From the NCBI GenBank assembly GCA_029977605.1, contig JAPOKN010000001.1, positions 1-64,000 of the forward strand: 64,000 nucleotides of DNA, read 5' to 3'. Under the pieces are notes generated by a model. That model saw nothing but the letters and a program-made list of their open reading frames with translations, did no database searches and was not told the DNA's origin. Shown here one piece after another: positions 7,043-16,727 of this stretch. How positions within the stretch are numbered: position 1 is the first letter of the stretch; every line of letters begins with the position of its first letter. Source of the DNA: Methanobacteriota archaeon (GTDB lineage Archaea; Thermoplasmatota; Poseidoniia; MGIII; CG-Epi1). The translations under genes and the position numbers were made by a program.

Positions 7043-7713
7043 AAATTCCAGATCATCTAAGGCCACCGCTCTTAGAACAGTTGGAAGATCAAGAAAATTC
7101 AGAAGATTGTTTAACTATGAGAGGTTCAGCTTTAGGCCACGCACTTCTTGAAAATAATGAAAAAAGAGATTTTTTTATTGAAAAATTTATAAAATCGGAA
7201 GAACCGCCTTTAGAGGGCAATGAGTTGGCTAGAGAATTGCAAGCAAGAGGCGTTGGTAATATATTATTAAGTAAAAACGCAGATGCGTATTTGTCTAGAT
7301 CTAAAGAATTATTTGAAAATGAGTTGGAAAAGGCCTTACCTGATTTGCCCGAAGATGTGGCAATAGATGTTGCAACTGAACCACTCAAGCAAGCTAGACA
7401 AGCTAGAAGCGGACTTATGGAAAATGCATTTTTAAGGAAAAAATGGTCTTTATGTGTTAGTGAAGCAGAACATGGTAGGTCTATAATTCCAGACTATTTG
7501 TTATATCAGCCACACAGAGAAGGCTATCCTATAGAATTTGTAGCAAAGGGAATGGATAATGACGATAAAGATTTAGTTTCTAAAGGTCTTGAAATGCAGG
7601 AAGAATTTTTGCAGTATGTAATTGATGTGGGATATCTCAAACCTTGGGAAGATGCTTATTTCGTTTCATTTTCTTTGTCATTAATAACTAGAAAACTGGT
7701 TTCAGAATTATAA
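7039..7713 (+). CDS. Hypothetical protein, 224 aa, coupled to pduO
   Basis: I do not recognise this acidic, soluble, largely helical protein. It begins MKIPDHLRPPLLEQLEDQE and ends in a more hydrophobic helix. No nucleotide-binding, metal or membrane motif is evident. The ATG overlaps the adenosyltransferase stop by 4 nt, so it is probably translationally coupled; whether it acts in cobalamin metabolism is unknown. Confidence 0.6.
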   Translation: MKIPDHLRPPLLEQLEDQENSEDCLTMRGSALGHALLENNEKRDFFIEKFIKSEEPPLEGNELARELQARGVGNILLSKNADAYLSRSKELFENELEKALPDLPEDVAIDVATEPLKQARQARSGLMENAFLRKKWSLCVSEAEHGRSIIPDYLLYQPHREGYPIEFVAKGMDNDDKDLVSKGLEMQEEFLQYVIDVGYLKPWEDAYFVSFSLSLITRKLVSEL

Positions 7714-7721
7714 ACCGATTC

Positions 7722-7729
7722 TTTAAATA
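7722..7729 (+). promoter_or_regulatory. TATA box of the giant surface protein gene
   Basis: TTTAAATA lies 33-41 nt upstream of the ATG at 7763, and a GAGG Shine-Dalgarno core (7753-7756) lies 6 nt before the start. This supports both the start and a separate promoter for this gene. Confidence 0.45.
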
Positions 7730-7762
7730 CGTAGTATTAGTTTTCAACTTCCGAGGTATCTA

Positions 7763-10700
7763 ATGTCTCAAAATAGAAATTCAATAAGCAAGCAAGCCTT
7801 AGCATTGACCGCAGTTTTTGCCCTTGTGCTAAGTATACTACCATACAGCGTAGCAGATCAAACATCCAATGAATACTTTGAATCGTGGAGCTATGAGCTG
7901 TCTGATACCGATGGAGATAATCAAGACGATACAGTTATTTTTACATTTGATGTGGACACGAACGTTTCTGATTACGCAGAAGTTGAAGTCTACATGGATG
8001 TAATCGATGCTAATGGAAACTATGTTGGCGGCGAAAGTGACGATTATGAAATTTATTGGACTGAAAACGATACATTTCAAATGGAATGGTTTGTAGATGA
8101 TTGTTACGAAGAAGATGACGATGGATGTGAGGCACCTTACGATTTTTCATTTGCCCTTTACGAAATTGATGACAATGGTTACTATTACTATGAGGACAAT
8201 TTTAACGAAACAGATATCTGGCTAAATCAAACCACGATAATTCCAGAAGGTGTCATGCAAATTGAGAATGCAGTCATTGCAGACGATATCGATGGATACC
8301 ACAATGACATTCTTTTCTTTGCCCACATGGAAGATTATGAACTTTCAAACGTAACTATTCAACTTGAAAGAAAAGTAGGAATGCAGTGGGTTGACGTCGG
8401 CGATGAAGACACAAATGACGATGGTGAAGCAAGTTTCAAAAATATGTCTAGCGGAGAATATAGATGGTCTGGAACATATGATGAAGAAACGATAGATGCA
8501 TTGAGCCACACCTTTGTATTTTATGGCGTAACATCAGGTCAAAATGTCGGACATGTTGCTTTCATGGACGATTTTGACGGTGATGAGGATTTCGATGATT
8601 TTGCATTTGCTAGAATTTATGGGAATTCAAGCGAACCTGAATTTAATGATGGAGTTTATGTAGAGATACTTTACGATGGAAACAATACTCTATACGATGA
8701 AAAAGGAGGTGACGGTAATGAAGAGATTCTTATGTTTAACGACGTTCACGAAGGAAATTATACATTTAAGATGTATAACGGAAGTTCAGATGGAGATCTA
8801 CTACAATCAGGCTGGATGCACTCATATGGAAGTTTAAACACAAATTATGGAGAATATTTTGAATCTTGGAGTAGTCACACAGAAGATACTAATGGAGACG
8901 GTGTTGCCAACAACATTTTTGTAGAATATAATCCAGATACTGAATGTAATTGTACGGTAGATGTCATGGTTTCATACAACATTTATGATGCAGATACCGG
9001 CATGTATATGGCCTATGAAGATGAAGACCATGAGATTAATGGTACCGAAGTAGACGAATTTGAAACCGATGTTTTCTATGCACCTAGAGATTCAAATTAT
9101 ACCTTTGAATTTTATTTATACGATATAAGTGGAGACAATTGGAATTATGAGGATAATTTTTCTTTCACAATATATTTAGAATGTGACACTACTAATGTTA
9201 CTTGTGATTCAGACGAGTACTTTGAGTCTTGGAGTTATCACACTAACGATACTAATGGAAACGGTATAGCTAACAATTTATATGTTGCATACAATCCAGA
9301 TACAGATTGTAACTGTTCAGTAGATATTGAAGTAAACTTCTATGCAATAAGTGAAAATGGAGATTATCAATATGGAGATTATTACGACCACAACATAACA
9401 GGAACTGAAGTAGATAATTTCACAACAGATAGTTTTTATCCTTCTGAAGACGCAAATTACACTTTCTACTTCACATTGTACGACAATAACTGGAATTTCG
9501 AAGATGAATTCAATTTTACGGTTTATTTAGAATGTGACACTGAGGATGAGAACTCAAACTGTGACTACGACGAGTGGTTTGAAGATTGGGATTATGTAAC
9601 AGAAGATACTGATGATGACAATCTTGATGATACGATAATAATTGATTTTGATCCAAATACAGAATGCGACTGTGAAATGGATGTTTTAGTTTATGTAGAT
9701 GTTTATCAAAATTCATCAGGTAATTTCGTAGATTATGAGAATGAAGAGTTTACAATAAACAGAACTGATCAAGTTTATTTTTATATGGATTGGACTTCTC
9801 CTAACAGTACATCTTATGATTTCTATGTCTACATTTATGATGATGAATGGAATTTTGAAGACTCATTTTGGATTAGAAATGTTTACTTGTACCAAACCAG
9901 TGGCGCAGGAGGTCCCGGTGATGACGATGAATACTTCGATTTCTTAGATTATTACATTTATGACGGGGATGAAGACGGTCACAACGATACTTTAGAAGTT
10001 ATGTTTGATCCAGATACTACTTGCGACTGTGACATCGATGTAATTACATCTTTTGTAATCTATGATAATCAAACCGGAAATGAGGTAGATTCATGGGATC
10101 GCAGTGATGAAATTTATCATGATGACGACGAGTATTTCTGGGAAGAGTGGACACCTCCATACAATGGAACTTTCGATGTGATGGTTGAACTTTATGATGA
10201 AGAAAATAATCTAGAAGATTTGGTGCAGTTAAATGATATTTCGTTACATGTTCGCTCAGAGAATAATAGTGAAGATTATTATTTTTCAGATTGGGATTAT
10301 TATGTAGAGAATTCAGAGGCAATATTCATAGGGTATGACCCAGATACAACTTGTAATTGTTACGAAGAAGTTAAGGTTGAAATTGAAGTTTTTGACTCTC
10401 AGAATGATGATTTCGTAGATTTAATTGAATATTACCATGAGATATATAACGACGATTATGATTGGTTCGAGCAAGAATGGTCTGCACCATATAATGGTTC
10501 ATTTGATTTTTATGTATGGTTATACTATGAAGGCAATGGCAATGATAATAGCGAAGACAGCTTCTACATAGAATCGATTTATCTAAACGAAAGTCACGAT
10601 GATGGCAGCCATTCAAGCAATGGTATTGCTCATTTAGCTTATATTATTCCTTTAGATGAGGATGAATATGTCAATGACTTTATTGGAATGGTTAGTTCAG

Positions 10701-12463
10701 ACAATGAAGTATTCTTTGAGATATCACATGAAGGGAATGTTGTAGAATCAGGTTACTCTGAAGACGGAATGTGGTTTGCTGAAGATCTACAACAAGGGTG
10801 GTATGATTTCCAGATTTATGATGATTATGCTGACAATGAGATGTTCTTTCAATCTGGTAGATTTTACTCACACGGAAATAATTCACACGATTCTTCAGAC
10901 ATCGTTAATGTCGGAATAGGTGTGGGTGTAGATGAAGATTACGAAGATGATCTTGAACTAGAGTGTGATGCCGGCCCTTGTGATGACTTAGGTATAATTG
11001 CTTACATAGGAGATCCTGAAGATGGAGGAGTCGAAGATATTTATTTCGATATTTTCCAGTGGAATGATGAAGAAAATGAATGGGACTATTATGTTACTTT
11101 AGCTACAAATGAGAGCGGTATGGACATTCATCATGACACTCCATGTGGAGAATTCATGTGGATGACAGAGTTGAACGGTAATGAAGCCAGTGGTAGATTC
11201 GATGTACATGCGAATTGCGATTCTGACAGTAGAGCTTGGTTTGATTATGTTGAATATATATTATATGATGAAGATGACGATAATCTCGAAGATTACATAT
11301 CTATTGATTATGCAATTACTGTAGAATGTAGCGATTGTGAATACATGGACCTCCTGTTGATTCTTGACGTATTTAATCAAGATAATGAAATGGTAGTTAC
11401 GTTTGAAGAATACTTTTCAGTTGAACCTTCAGATACCTCTTTCATTACATTCGCTTGGTACAATAATATTTCTGATGAAGAATACACCTTCCTTTCAACG
11501 TTAGAGTATTTAGTTGACGGAGATACAGATGGTGAAATTCTTGTTCAAGATGGTGCTGAAGAGACATTCTTTTTAGCCATTTTTAATGATGAACCAGATA
11601 TTACAATTGAGGATGTAACCGGAAGAGAGCAGGTCTTTGAAGGTCAAAATATTGAGTACGAGGCAATCATACAAGGATCCAATGATGTGATTGTGGATTG
11701 GGATATGGGTGACGGAACATTCTACGAAGATACTCTAAAAGTATTCCATACATACCAGGATTCAGGAACTTATGAGATAGCAATATTTGTATTTGGTGAA
11801 AACAACTATGCTGAAGAATATTTCCCAATAAATGTGAGAAATATGAATCCAACAATTTTGAACATAATGATGGATGATACTGTAAATGAAGGAGATCAAG
11901 TTTCCTTCAATGTTCAATATGAGGATGTTCCAATGGATATGGATAACATCTCAGTTAGATGGATATTCCCTGATGGAGTATTCCAGGGTAATTTTGTTCA
12001 ATATACTTTCGCAGATGATGGAGAATTTTTAATTTCAGTAGAAATTAAGGATGACGATGGTGGAGCTACAATGGAACAGAGAATGGTAATAGTTCAGAAT
12101 GTAGCACCAACATTTACCGAATTTGCTCTTCCTTCCGAAGGTGAACAAGGCGTTGCTATGGATTTCAGAGTATCAGCAACTGACCCTGGTGACGATACCA
12201 TCACTTATAAGTTTGATTTTGGAGATGGAACAGCACAACTAATTACACAAGATGGTAATGTAAGTCATAAATTTGCATCTGGCGATACTTTTGAAATTAT
12301 AATTTGTGCTATAGATGAAGATGGTGGAGAGACCTGTAGAACTGAAGTCATTCCAGTATCCTTACTAGAGCAAATTGAAGATAGCGGATTGCCAGGATTT
12401 GGTTTCCTAGGCGTAATCTCTTCTCTTGGAGCTATAACGCTTCTAAGACGTAGAACACACTAA
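7763..12463 (+). CDS. Giant acidic repeat surface protein with PKD domains and PGF-CTERM anchor
   Basis: A 1566-residue exported protein with an N-terminal signal (about residues 1-32). About 120-residue repeats start with F/Y-E-S/D-W near residues 37, 364, 485, 604, 723 and 838, with a diverged copy near 1158. Repeats 2-6 carry DPDTxCxC or NPDTxCxC, a regular Cys-x-Cys pair. Three PKD-like domains follow (about 1280-1540; WDMGDGT and FDFGDGT motifs). The C-terminus has PGFGF, a hydrophobic stretch and RRR, which is the PGF-CTERM signal handled by archaeosortase A with lipid attachment. It is extremely rich in Asp, Glu, Tyr and Asn, with many N-glycosylation sequons. Likely an S-layer-associated adhesin or cell-surface binding protein; ligand unknown. 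Confidence 0.8.
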   Translation: MSQNRNSISKQALALTAVFALVLSILPYSVADQTSNEYFESWSYELSDTDGDNQDDTVIFTFDVDTNVSDYAEVEVYMDVIDANGNYVGGESDDYEIYWTENDTFQMEWFVDDCYEEDDDGCEAPYDFSFALYEIDDNGYYYYEDNFNETDIWLNQTTIIPEGVMQIENAVIADDIDGYHNDILFFAHMEDYELSNVTIQLERKVGMQWVDVGDEDTNDDGEASFKNMSSGEYRWSGTYDEETIDALSHTFVFYGVTSGQNVGHVAFMDDFDGDEDFDDFAFARIYGNSSEPEFNDGVYVEILYDGNNTLYDEKGGDGNEEILMFNDVHEGNYTFKMYNGSSDGDLLQSGWMHSYGSLNTNYGEYFESWSSHTEDTNGDGVANNIFVEYNPDTECNCTVDVMVSYNIYDADTGMYMAYEDEDHEINGTEVDEFETDVFYAPRDSNYTFEFYLYDISGDNWNYEDNFSFTIYLECDTTNVTCDSDEYFESWSYHTNDTNGNGIANNLYVAYNPDTDCNCSVDIEVNFYAISENGDYQYGDYYDHNITGTEVDNFTTDSFYPSEDANYTFYFTLYDNNWNFEDEFNFTVYLECDTEDENSNCDYDEWFEDWDYVTEDTDDDNLDDTIIIDFDPNTECDCEMDVLVYVDVYQNSSGNFVDYENEEFTINRTDQVYFYMDWTSPNSTSYDFYVYIYDDEWNFEDSFWIRNVYLYQTSGAGGPGDDDEYFDFLDYYIYDGDEDGHNDTLEVMFDPDTTCDCDIDVITSFVIYDNQTGNEVDSWDRSDEIYHDDDEYFWEEWTPPYNGTFDVMVELYDEENNLEDLVQLNDISLHVRSENNSEDYYFSDWDYYVENSEAIFIGYDPDTTCNCYEEVKVEIEVFDSQNDDFVDLIEYYHEIYNDDYDWFEQEWSAPYNGSFDFYVWLYYEGNGNDNSEDSFYIESIYLNESHDDGSHSSNGIAHLAYIIPLDEDEYVNDFIGMVSSDNEVFFEISHEGNVVESGYSEDGMWFAEDLQQGWYDFQIYDDYADNEMFFQSGRFYSHGNNSHDSSDIVNVGIGVGVDEDYEDDLELECDAGPCDDLGIIAYIGDPEDGGVEDIYFDIFQWNDEENEWDYYVTLATNESGMDIHHDTPCGEFMWMTELNGNEASGRFDVHANCDSDSRAWFDYVEYILYDEDDDNLEDYISIDYAITVECSDCEYMDLLLILDVFNQDNEMVVTFEEYFSVEPSDTSFITFAWYNNISDEEYTFLSTLEYLVDGDTDGEILVQDGAEETFFLAIFNDEPDITIEDVTGREQVFEGQNIEYEAIIQGSNDVIVDWDMGDGTFYEDTLKVFHTYQDSGTYEIAIFVFGENNYAEEYFPINVRNMNPTILNIMMDDTVNEGDQVSFNVQYEDVPMDMDNISVRWIFPDGVFQGNFVQYTFADDGEFLISVEIKDDDGGATMEQRMVIVQNVAPTFTEFALPSEGEQGVAMDFRVSATDPGDDTITYKFDFGDGTAQLITQDGNVSHKFASGDTFEIIICAIDEDGGETCRTEVIPVSLLEQIEDSGLPGFGFLGVISSLGAITLLRRRTH

Positions 12464-12494
12464 CTAGTTTAACTACGTATGGAGATGCGGAATC

Positions 12495-13148
12495 ATGATT
12501 CCACGGCTTCCATCTAACTGTGAAGGAGTTGACAAACTCTTAGCCGGAGGAATCGAACAAGGGACAGTTTCTTTGGTTTATGGAGAAGCAGGAACAGGAA
12601 AAACAAGTTTAGCTCTACAATTATCGCGAGAGGCAATCAAAGCTTACCCCGATCATGTAGTTTTATTCGTAGATACAGAAGGCCTATCTCTTGAAAGAAT
12701 GTCTCAAATATTTGGAGATATTGATGCTTCAAAGTTGTTAATGATTAGACCTTCGAGTTTAACAGATCTGCATCAAACATTAACCAGGAAATTAGAGAAA
12801 CATCCAAAGATTTCATTAATTATTGTAGATACAATAAATGCATATGTTAGATTATCTTATCTTAAGAATAAGGAGCTTTCTTCCCGCCAATTTTTAGAGA
12901 TGACCTCTATTCTTCAGCCCTTAGCAGAAAAAGGCGATTATCCAGTCTTAATTTCAGCACAAGTATTTGAGAAAGATGGAGAAATTGGCCCTTATTTTGG
13001 AAAATCATTAATGCATCTTTCTAAAACAATTATCCACTTAGAAAAAACGAAAAGAGCAGGCTTTAGACAAATTAGGTTGAAAAAACATAGATCACTTCCA
13101 GAAGAGTTAGTAGAAAGTTTTGTTTTAACTAACAATGGACTAGAGTAA
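12495..13148 (+). CDS. radB: DNA repair and recombination protein RadB
   Basis: RecA-superfamily ATPase paralogue of RadA found in euryarchaea, acting in homologous recombination. The 217 residues start with PRLPSNCEGVDKLLAGG, followed by Walker A GEAGTGKTS (30-38), and a Walker B-like LIIVDTINAY near residue 115. It lacks the N-terminal helix-hairpin-helix domain of RadA, and its length is typical for RadB. It lies 31 nt after the giant surface protein gene, which is presumably unrelated in function. Confidence 0.92.
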   Translation: MIPRLPSNCEGVDKLLAGGIEQGTVSLVYGEAGTGKTSLALQLSREAIKAYPDHVVLFVDTEGLSLERMSQIFGDIDASKLLMIRPSSLTDLHQTLTRKLEKHPKISLIIVDTINAYVRLSYLKNKELSSRQFLEMTSILQPLAEKGDYPVLISAQVFEKDGEIGPYFGKSLMHLSKTIIHLEKTKRAGFRQIRLKKHRSLPEELVESFVLTNNGLE

Positions 13149-13185
13149 ACTCAACTCTTTAATTCTCCCATCATTCTATCATTGT

Positions 13186-14679
13186 ATGTCAGATTATGAG
13201 AATTTTATTGGCCGTGTCAAAGAGTTGAGTTTAATTGGTAGCCTCTCAGGAATAATGGGATGGGATCAAGAAACTATGATGCCTCCTAAAGGAGGGAAAC
13301 TACGTTCTGAGATGATGGCTTTTCTTTCAAGTCAAGCACATTCTAGAATAACAGACCCAGAGATGGGAAATCTCATTTCATCTTTAGAATCCCAAGACTT
13401 AACAGATGAGCAAGCAGCTAATGTTCGTGAGGTTAAGCAATCCTACGATAAGGCAACAAAACTTCCGGCAGATTTAGTCGAAGAAAAAGCAAGACATAAA
13501 TCAAATTCTTTGAGAGTTTGGCAGGAAGCTAGATCGGAAGATGATTTTGGTAAATTTTTACCTTATCTTGAAAAGTCGGTTGAATTAACTTGTAAAACAG
13601 CAGAATATTATGGTTATGAAGATAATATTTATGATGCACTTTTAGATATTTATGAGTCTGGAATGACTGTAAAACAATTGGATCCTTTATTTTCAGGATT
13701 AAGGGATGCTATTGTTCCTCTTGTTAAAGCAGTTGGAGAAAGTCCAAACCAACCAGATACAAGTTTCTTGGATATTGGTAAATTTCCAGAAGATAAACAA
13801 AGAGAATTTTCGTTAAAAGTAGCGGAAGGAATAGGTTTTGATTTTGAAGCTGGAAGAATGGATACTTCAACCCATCCATTTTGCTCAGGAGCAGGTCCAA
13901 ACGATGTTCGTTTTACAACAAGATATGATGAAGAGTTTCCTTTTGGCTGCTTGTACGGAGTAATGCACGAAACAGGCCATGGTACATACGAACAAGGACT
14001 ATTAGAAGAACATGAAGGCACTCCAATGGGGCAAGCCGTATCTCTAGGAGTTCACGAATCTCAATCACGAATGTGGGAGAATATGGTCGGACGTAGCAAA
14101 GAATTCTGGCAATATTACATTGAAGATTTCAAAGAGTGCTTTCCTCATTTACCAAGTGATCTAGATGTTGATACCCTTCATAGAGCTGTAAACACAGTAC
14201 AACCATCTCTAATACGGGTGGAATCAGACGAAGCAACGTACAACCTTCACATAATGGTTAGATATGAAATTGAAAAGCAATTAGTCAATGGTAATATCAA
14301 TGTTTCAGATTTGCCTGATTTCTGGAATTCTAAAATGGAAGAATATTTGGGAGTAACTCCTCCAAATAATACTAAAGGAGTTCTTCAAGACATTCACTGG
14401 TCAATGGGTGCAATAGGATATTTCCCAACATATACTCTTGGTAACTTGTACGCGGCCCAACTTTATGCAGCTGCACTTGCAGATGATCCAACTATTCCTA
14501 GCAAAATTGCCAAAGGAGAATTTAGCGTATTATTGGACTGGATGAGAAGTCACATTCATGTTCACGGCTCCAAGTTAAAGCCTGCAGATTTGATAACTAA
14601 AGCTACAGGGAAAGAACCTAGCAGCGATGATTTTATTGAGTATTTAACATCAAAATATTCTAAAATATATAATTTGTAA
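13186..14679 (+). CDS. Carboxypeptidase Taq-type, M32 family
   Basis: Zinc metallocarboxypeptidase that removes C-terminal residues from peptides. The 497 residues have the catalytic motif H261-E-T-G-H265, followed by the M32 pattern GVHESQSRMWEN about 30 residues later with the next zinc-ligand Glu. The N-terminal MGWDQETMMP is also a family hallmark. Full length. It lies 37 nt after radB. Likely part of peptide recycling; the protein has no signal peptide, so it acts in the cytoplasm. Confidence 0.95.
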   Translation: MSDYENFIGRVKELSLIGSLSGIMGWDQETMMPPKGGKLRSEMMAFLSSQAHSRITDPEMGNLISSLESQDLTDEQAANVREVKQSYDKATKLPADLVEEKARHKSNSLRVWQEARSEDDFGKFLPYLEKSVELTCKTAEYYGYEDNIYDALLDIYESGMTVKQLDPLFSGLRDAIVPLVKAVGESPNQPDTSFLDIGKFPEDKQREFSLKVAEGIGFDFEAGRMDTSTHPFCSGAGPNDVRFTTRYDEEFPFGCLYGVMHETGHGTYEQGLLEEHEGTPMGQAVSLGVHESQSRMWENMVGRSKEFWQYYIEDFKECFPHLPSDLDVDTLHRAVNTVQPSLIRVESDEATYNLHIMVRYEIEKQLVNGNINVSDLPDFWNSKMEEYLGVTPPNNTKGVLQDIHWSMGAIGYFPTYTLGNLYAAQLYAAALADDPTIPSKIAKGEFSVLLDWMRSHIHVHGSKLKPADLITKATGKEPSSDDFIEYLTSKYSKIYNL

Positions 14680-14681
14680 AA

Positions 14682-14757
14682 TGGTAGCCCCCCTCGGATT
14701 CGAACCGAGGTCTCAGGCTCCAAAGGCCTGAATGATGGACCGCTACACTAGGGGGCT
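14682..14757 (-). tRNA. tRNA-Gln (anticodon UUG)
   Basis: The minus strand folds as a full cloverleaf: acceptor AGCCCCC paired with GGGGGCT, discriminator A, an encoded CCA 3' end (TGG at 14682-14684 on the plus strand), T-arm with GGTTCGAATCC, and an anticodon stem CAGGC/GCCTG around the loop CTTTGGA, giving anticodon UUG. No intron is visible. It lies just past the M32 gene in the opposite direction. Confidence 0.95.
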
Positions 14758-14836
14758 TCATCCGGTCTAGAGACGGGTGGCTTTAGAAATATTCCCCGTA
14801 AGCAACAATTAATAAAGGTCTCCTAGTGCAATATTA

Positions 14837-15094
14837 ATGACAGCTGGTGATAGATTTATGAAAAAGGTCAGTGACTACTATAATGACTTGGGATATCCTG
14901 TCACCTGGGAAGGTGAGGGTTCTAAACGTAGTCTTGAAGTCCAGTTTAAAGCAGAATCAGGATATTTTACCTCTATGATATTTTCACCTAGTGGAAATGA
15001 TATAATTATCAAGGATGAATGGGGTCGTGAACAGAAAATAAAGGCTACAAAAGGAAACCTTGATATGATTAAATCTTGGTCAGAACACCGTTAA
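14837..15094 (+). CDS. Hypothetical protein, 85 aa
   Basis: A small soluble protein that I do not recognise. It begins MTAGDRFMKKVSDYYNDLG and then looks like an antiparallel beta sheet (SLEVQFKAES, FTSMIFSPSG, DIIIKDEWG) followed by a helix. This helix-sheet-helix shape resembles small chaperone-like folds, but that is only impression. It is convergent with gpmA, overlapping by 4 nt. Confidence 0.55.
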   Translation: MTAGDRFMKKVSDYYNDLGYPVTWEGEGSKRSLEVQFKAESGYFTSMIFSPSGNDIIIKDEWGREQKIKATKGNLDMIKSWSEHR

Positions 15095-15738
15095 TTCGGT
15101 AATTTACTCATACTTTTCGCGTTAGGTCTCGTTTTTATCTCTAGACCAATTAATCGTTCATCTTCAAAGTTAAAAATCCAAGGCTCACACCATCCAATTT
15201 CAGTTTTTAGAATTTCCTCTGGAGTGAAATTTTTCAGTGCCATCACAATTGCTCTTATACTATTTCCATGAGCACTTACAATAATATTTTCACCTGCGTA
15301 TACTCGAGGTAAAATCTTTTCATTAAGATAGGGTATTACTCTATCTGCAGTATCTTTTAGTGATTCTCCTCCTGGAGGCGGAATGTCATAACTTCTTCTC
15401 CAGATTTGAACTTGCTCATCTCCAAATTTTTTAGCAGCTTCAGCTTTATTCTGACCGACTAAGTCACCGTAGTCCCTTTCGTTTAGAGCTAAATCCTTTT
15501 CAATGTGAATAGATTCTTGCCCTATCCCTTTTAGAATGAGACTTAAGGTGTCATTTGCCCTTTTAAGTTTTGAAGTAAAAGCCATATCAAAATTAACGTC
15601 TTCTAGTAAATCAACAGCTTGTTTAGCCTCAGTTACTCCTTGCTCATTTAGATCTACATCCTTCCATCCAGTAAATCTGTTTTGATCATTGTAAACAGAT
15701 AATCCATGCCTCACTAAAATTAGTTTTCCACTCTTCAT
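15091..15738 (-). CDS. gpmA: 2,3-bisphosphoglycerate-dependent phosphoglycerate mutase
   Basis: Interconverts 3- and 2-phosphoglycerate in glycolysis and gluconeogenesis. Signature LVRHGLSVYNDQNRFTGWKD places the phospho-histidine at His11; NERDYGDLVGQ and the late VSAHGNSIRA (second catalytic His) follow in order. The 215-residue length suits a dPGM. It lies 2 nt past the stop-side neighbour upstream (15741), so the two are likely in one operon. Many archaea use the cofactor-independent enzyme instead. Confidence 0.93.
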   Translation of the reverse strand: MKSGKLILVRHGLSVYNDQNRFTGWKDVDLNEQGVTEAKQAVDLLEDVNFDMAFTSKLKRANDTLSLILKGIGQESIHIEKDLALNERDYGDLVGQNKAEAAKKFGDEQVQIWRRSYDIPPPGGESLKDTADRVIPYLNEKILPRVYAGENIIVSAHGNSIRAIVMALKNFTPEEILKTEIGWCEPWIFNFEDERLIGLEIKTRPNAKSMSKLPN

Positions 15739-15740
15739 GA

Positions 15741-16727
15741 TTAGTTATATTTTTCTATGGAAGTTTGCCCATATTTAGGTAACGGCTGTGCGTCTATTCC
15801 TAATTGTTTTTGAATTTGTTTTGCTAATTCTTTTGTAGATCCATGCACAGTATAAACTTGTTTAGGATTACATTCTTCTACAAATTTCATAGTTCCGCTG
15901 AAGTCGGAATGGTCACTTATCGGAAATCCCGCATCTACACTTCTTAACGCCCATTCAGAAAAAGCACACCATCCGGAAACTCTTGCTGTTTTCGCACCTT
16001 TTTTCCTCATATTTTGTACAGCCTCGTCCTGTTTTTTACCATTAGCTGCAGTAGTTGATGTAACTAATAACTCAGCAGTTTTTTGTTCATTTTCAGTTAA
16101 TTCAGAGTAGGTATTGTATTCTAGTTTTACTCCATTTCTTTTGTAAATATCACTAACAGAAGCAACGACGTCAGAAACTACAGGCGTTACGCCCCCTAGA
16201 TTTGCAGTTGCAATTACTTCCTGAGCTTTTCCTAAGGAGTAAGCACCAATTATTGCTCCTTCTTTTGCCGATGTGGCCATTATCCACGCTTGTAAATCAC
16301 TAAGTACTTCGTTTCTGTCTGGCAAGACTTGGTCTGGCTTTCCATATGTCGATTCAACAATTAAAGTGTCACAGTCTTGTGGCTTAGCAATTCCAGCAGT
16401 TACAGTTCCATATGGATTGTAATCTCCAGTATAGAGTACACCTTCACAGTCAATCATTGCAGATCCTACAACATGACCTGCTGAAACAAATTCTAATTCA
16501 AAATCATTTATCTTAAATTTTTCGTGAAATTTATGAGTGGTTGCTTCTTTAGATCCCGTTCGTGCTATCATTACTTCTTTTGTTGGCTCAGTCATGTGAG
16601 TTTTTGGTTTTAAGTGATCAGAATGAGCATGACTTACAGCACCATCTGGTCTTCCACTTGAAGGATCAAGATATATTGCTCTTTTATCTCTCTTCAAGCA
16701 GATACCTTTGTAATCAAAAACTTCCAC
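15741..16727 (-). CDS. Metallo-beta-lactamase-fold exonuclease homologue
   Basis: Resembles the RNA-processing/DNA-end-processing exonucleases of the metallo-beta-lactamase fold (YSH1/SNM1-like). It has HAHSDH (33-38), SAGHVVGSAM and the YTGDYNPYG metal-ligand segments, and a C-terminal SDHSDF plus VHGSTKELA region. I chose the GTG at 16727, whose G overlaps the TAG stop of the upstream gene and gives 328 residues; a longer reading from 16799 would run 73 nt into that gene. The partner upstream is a zinc-ribbon protein, which suggests nucleic-acid processing. RNA versus DNA substrate is not decided by the sequence. Confidence 0.75.
   Translation of the reverse strand: MEVFDYKGICLKRDKRAIYLDPSSGRPDGAVSHAHSDHLKPKTHMTEPTKEVMIARTGSKEATTHKFHEKFKINDFELEFVSAGHVVGSAMIDCEGVLYTGDYNPYGTVTAGIAKPQDCDTLIVESTYGKPDQVLPDRNEVLSDLQAWIMATSAKEGAIIGAYSLGKAQEVIATANLGGVTPVVSDVVASVSDIYKRNGVKLEYNTYSELTENEQKTAELLVTSTTAANGKKQDEAVQNMRKKGAKTARVSGWCAFSEWALRSVDAGFPISDHSDFSGTMKFVEECNPKQVYTVHGSTKELAKQIQKQLGIDAQPLPKYGQTSIEKYN

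Noticed and set aside
9516..10886. Several minus-strand open frames inside the giant surface protein gene
   Set aside because: They are antisense shadows of Asp/Glu-rich codons, giving His/Asn/Leu-rich nonsense proteins.
14682..14757. tRNA as an integration site of a mobile element
   Set aside because: No integrase, direct repeat of the tRNA 3' end or foreign gene block is seen next to it.
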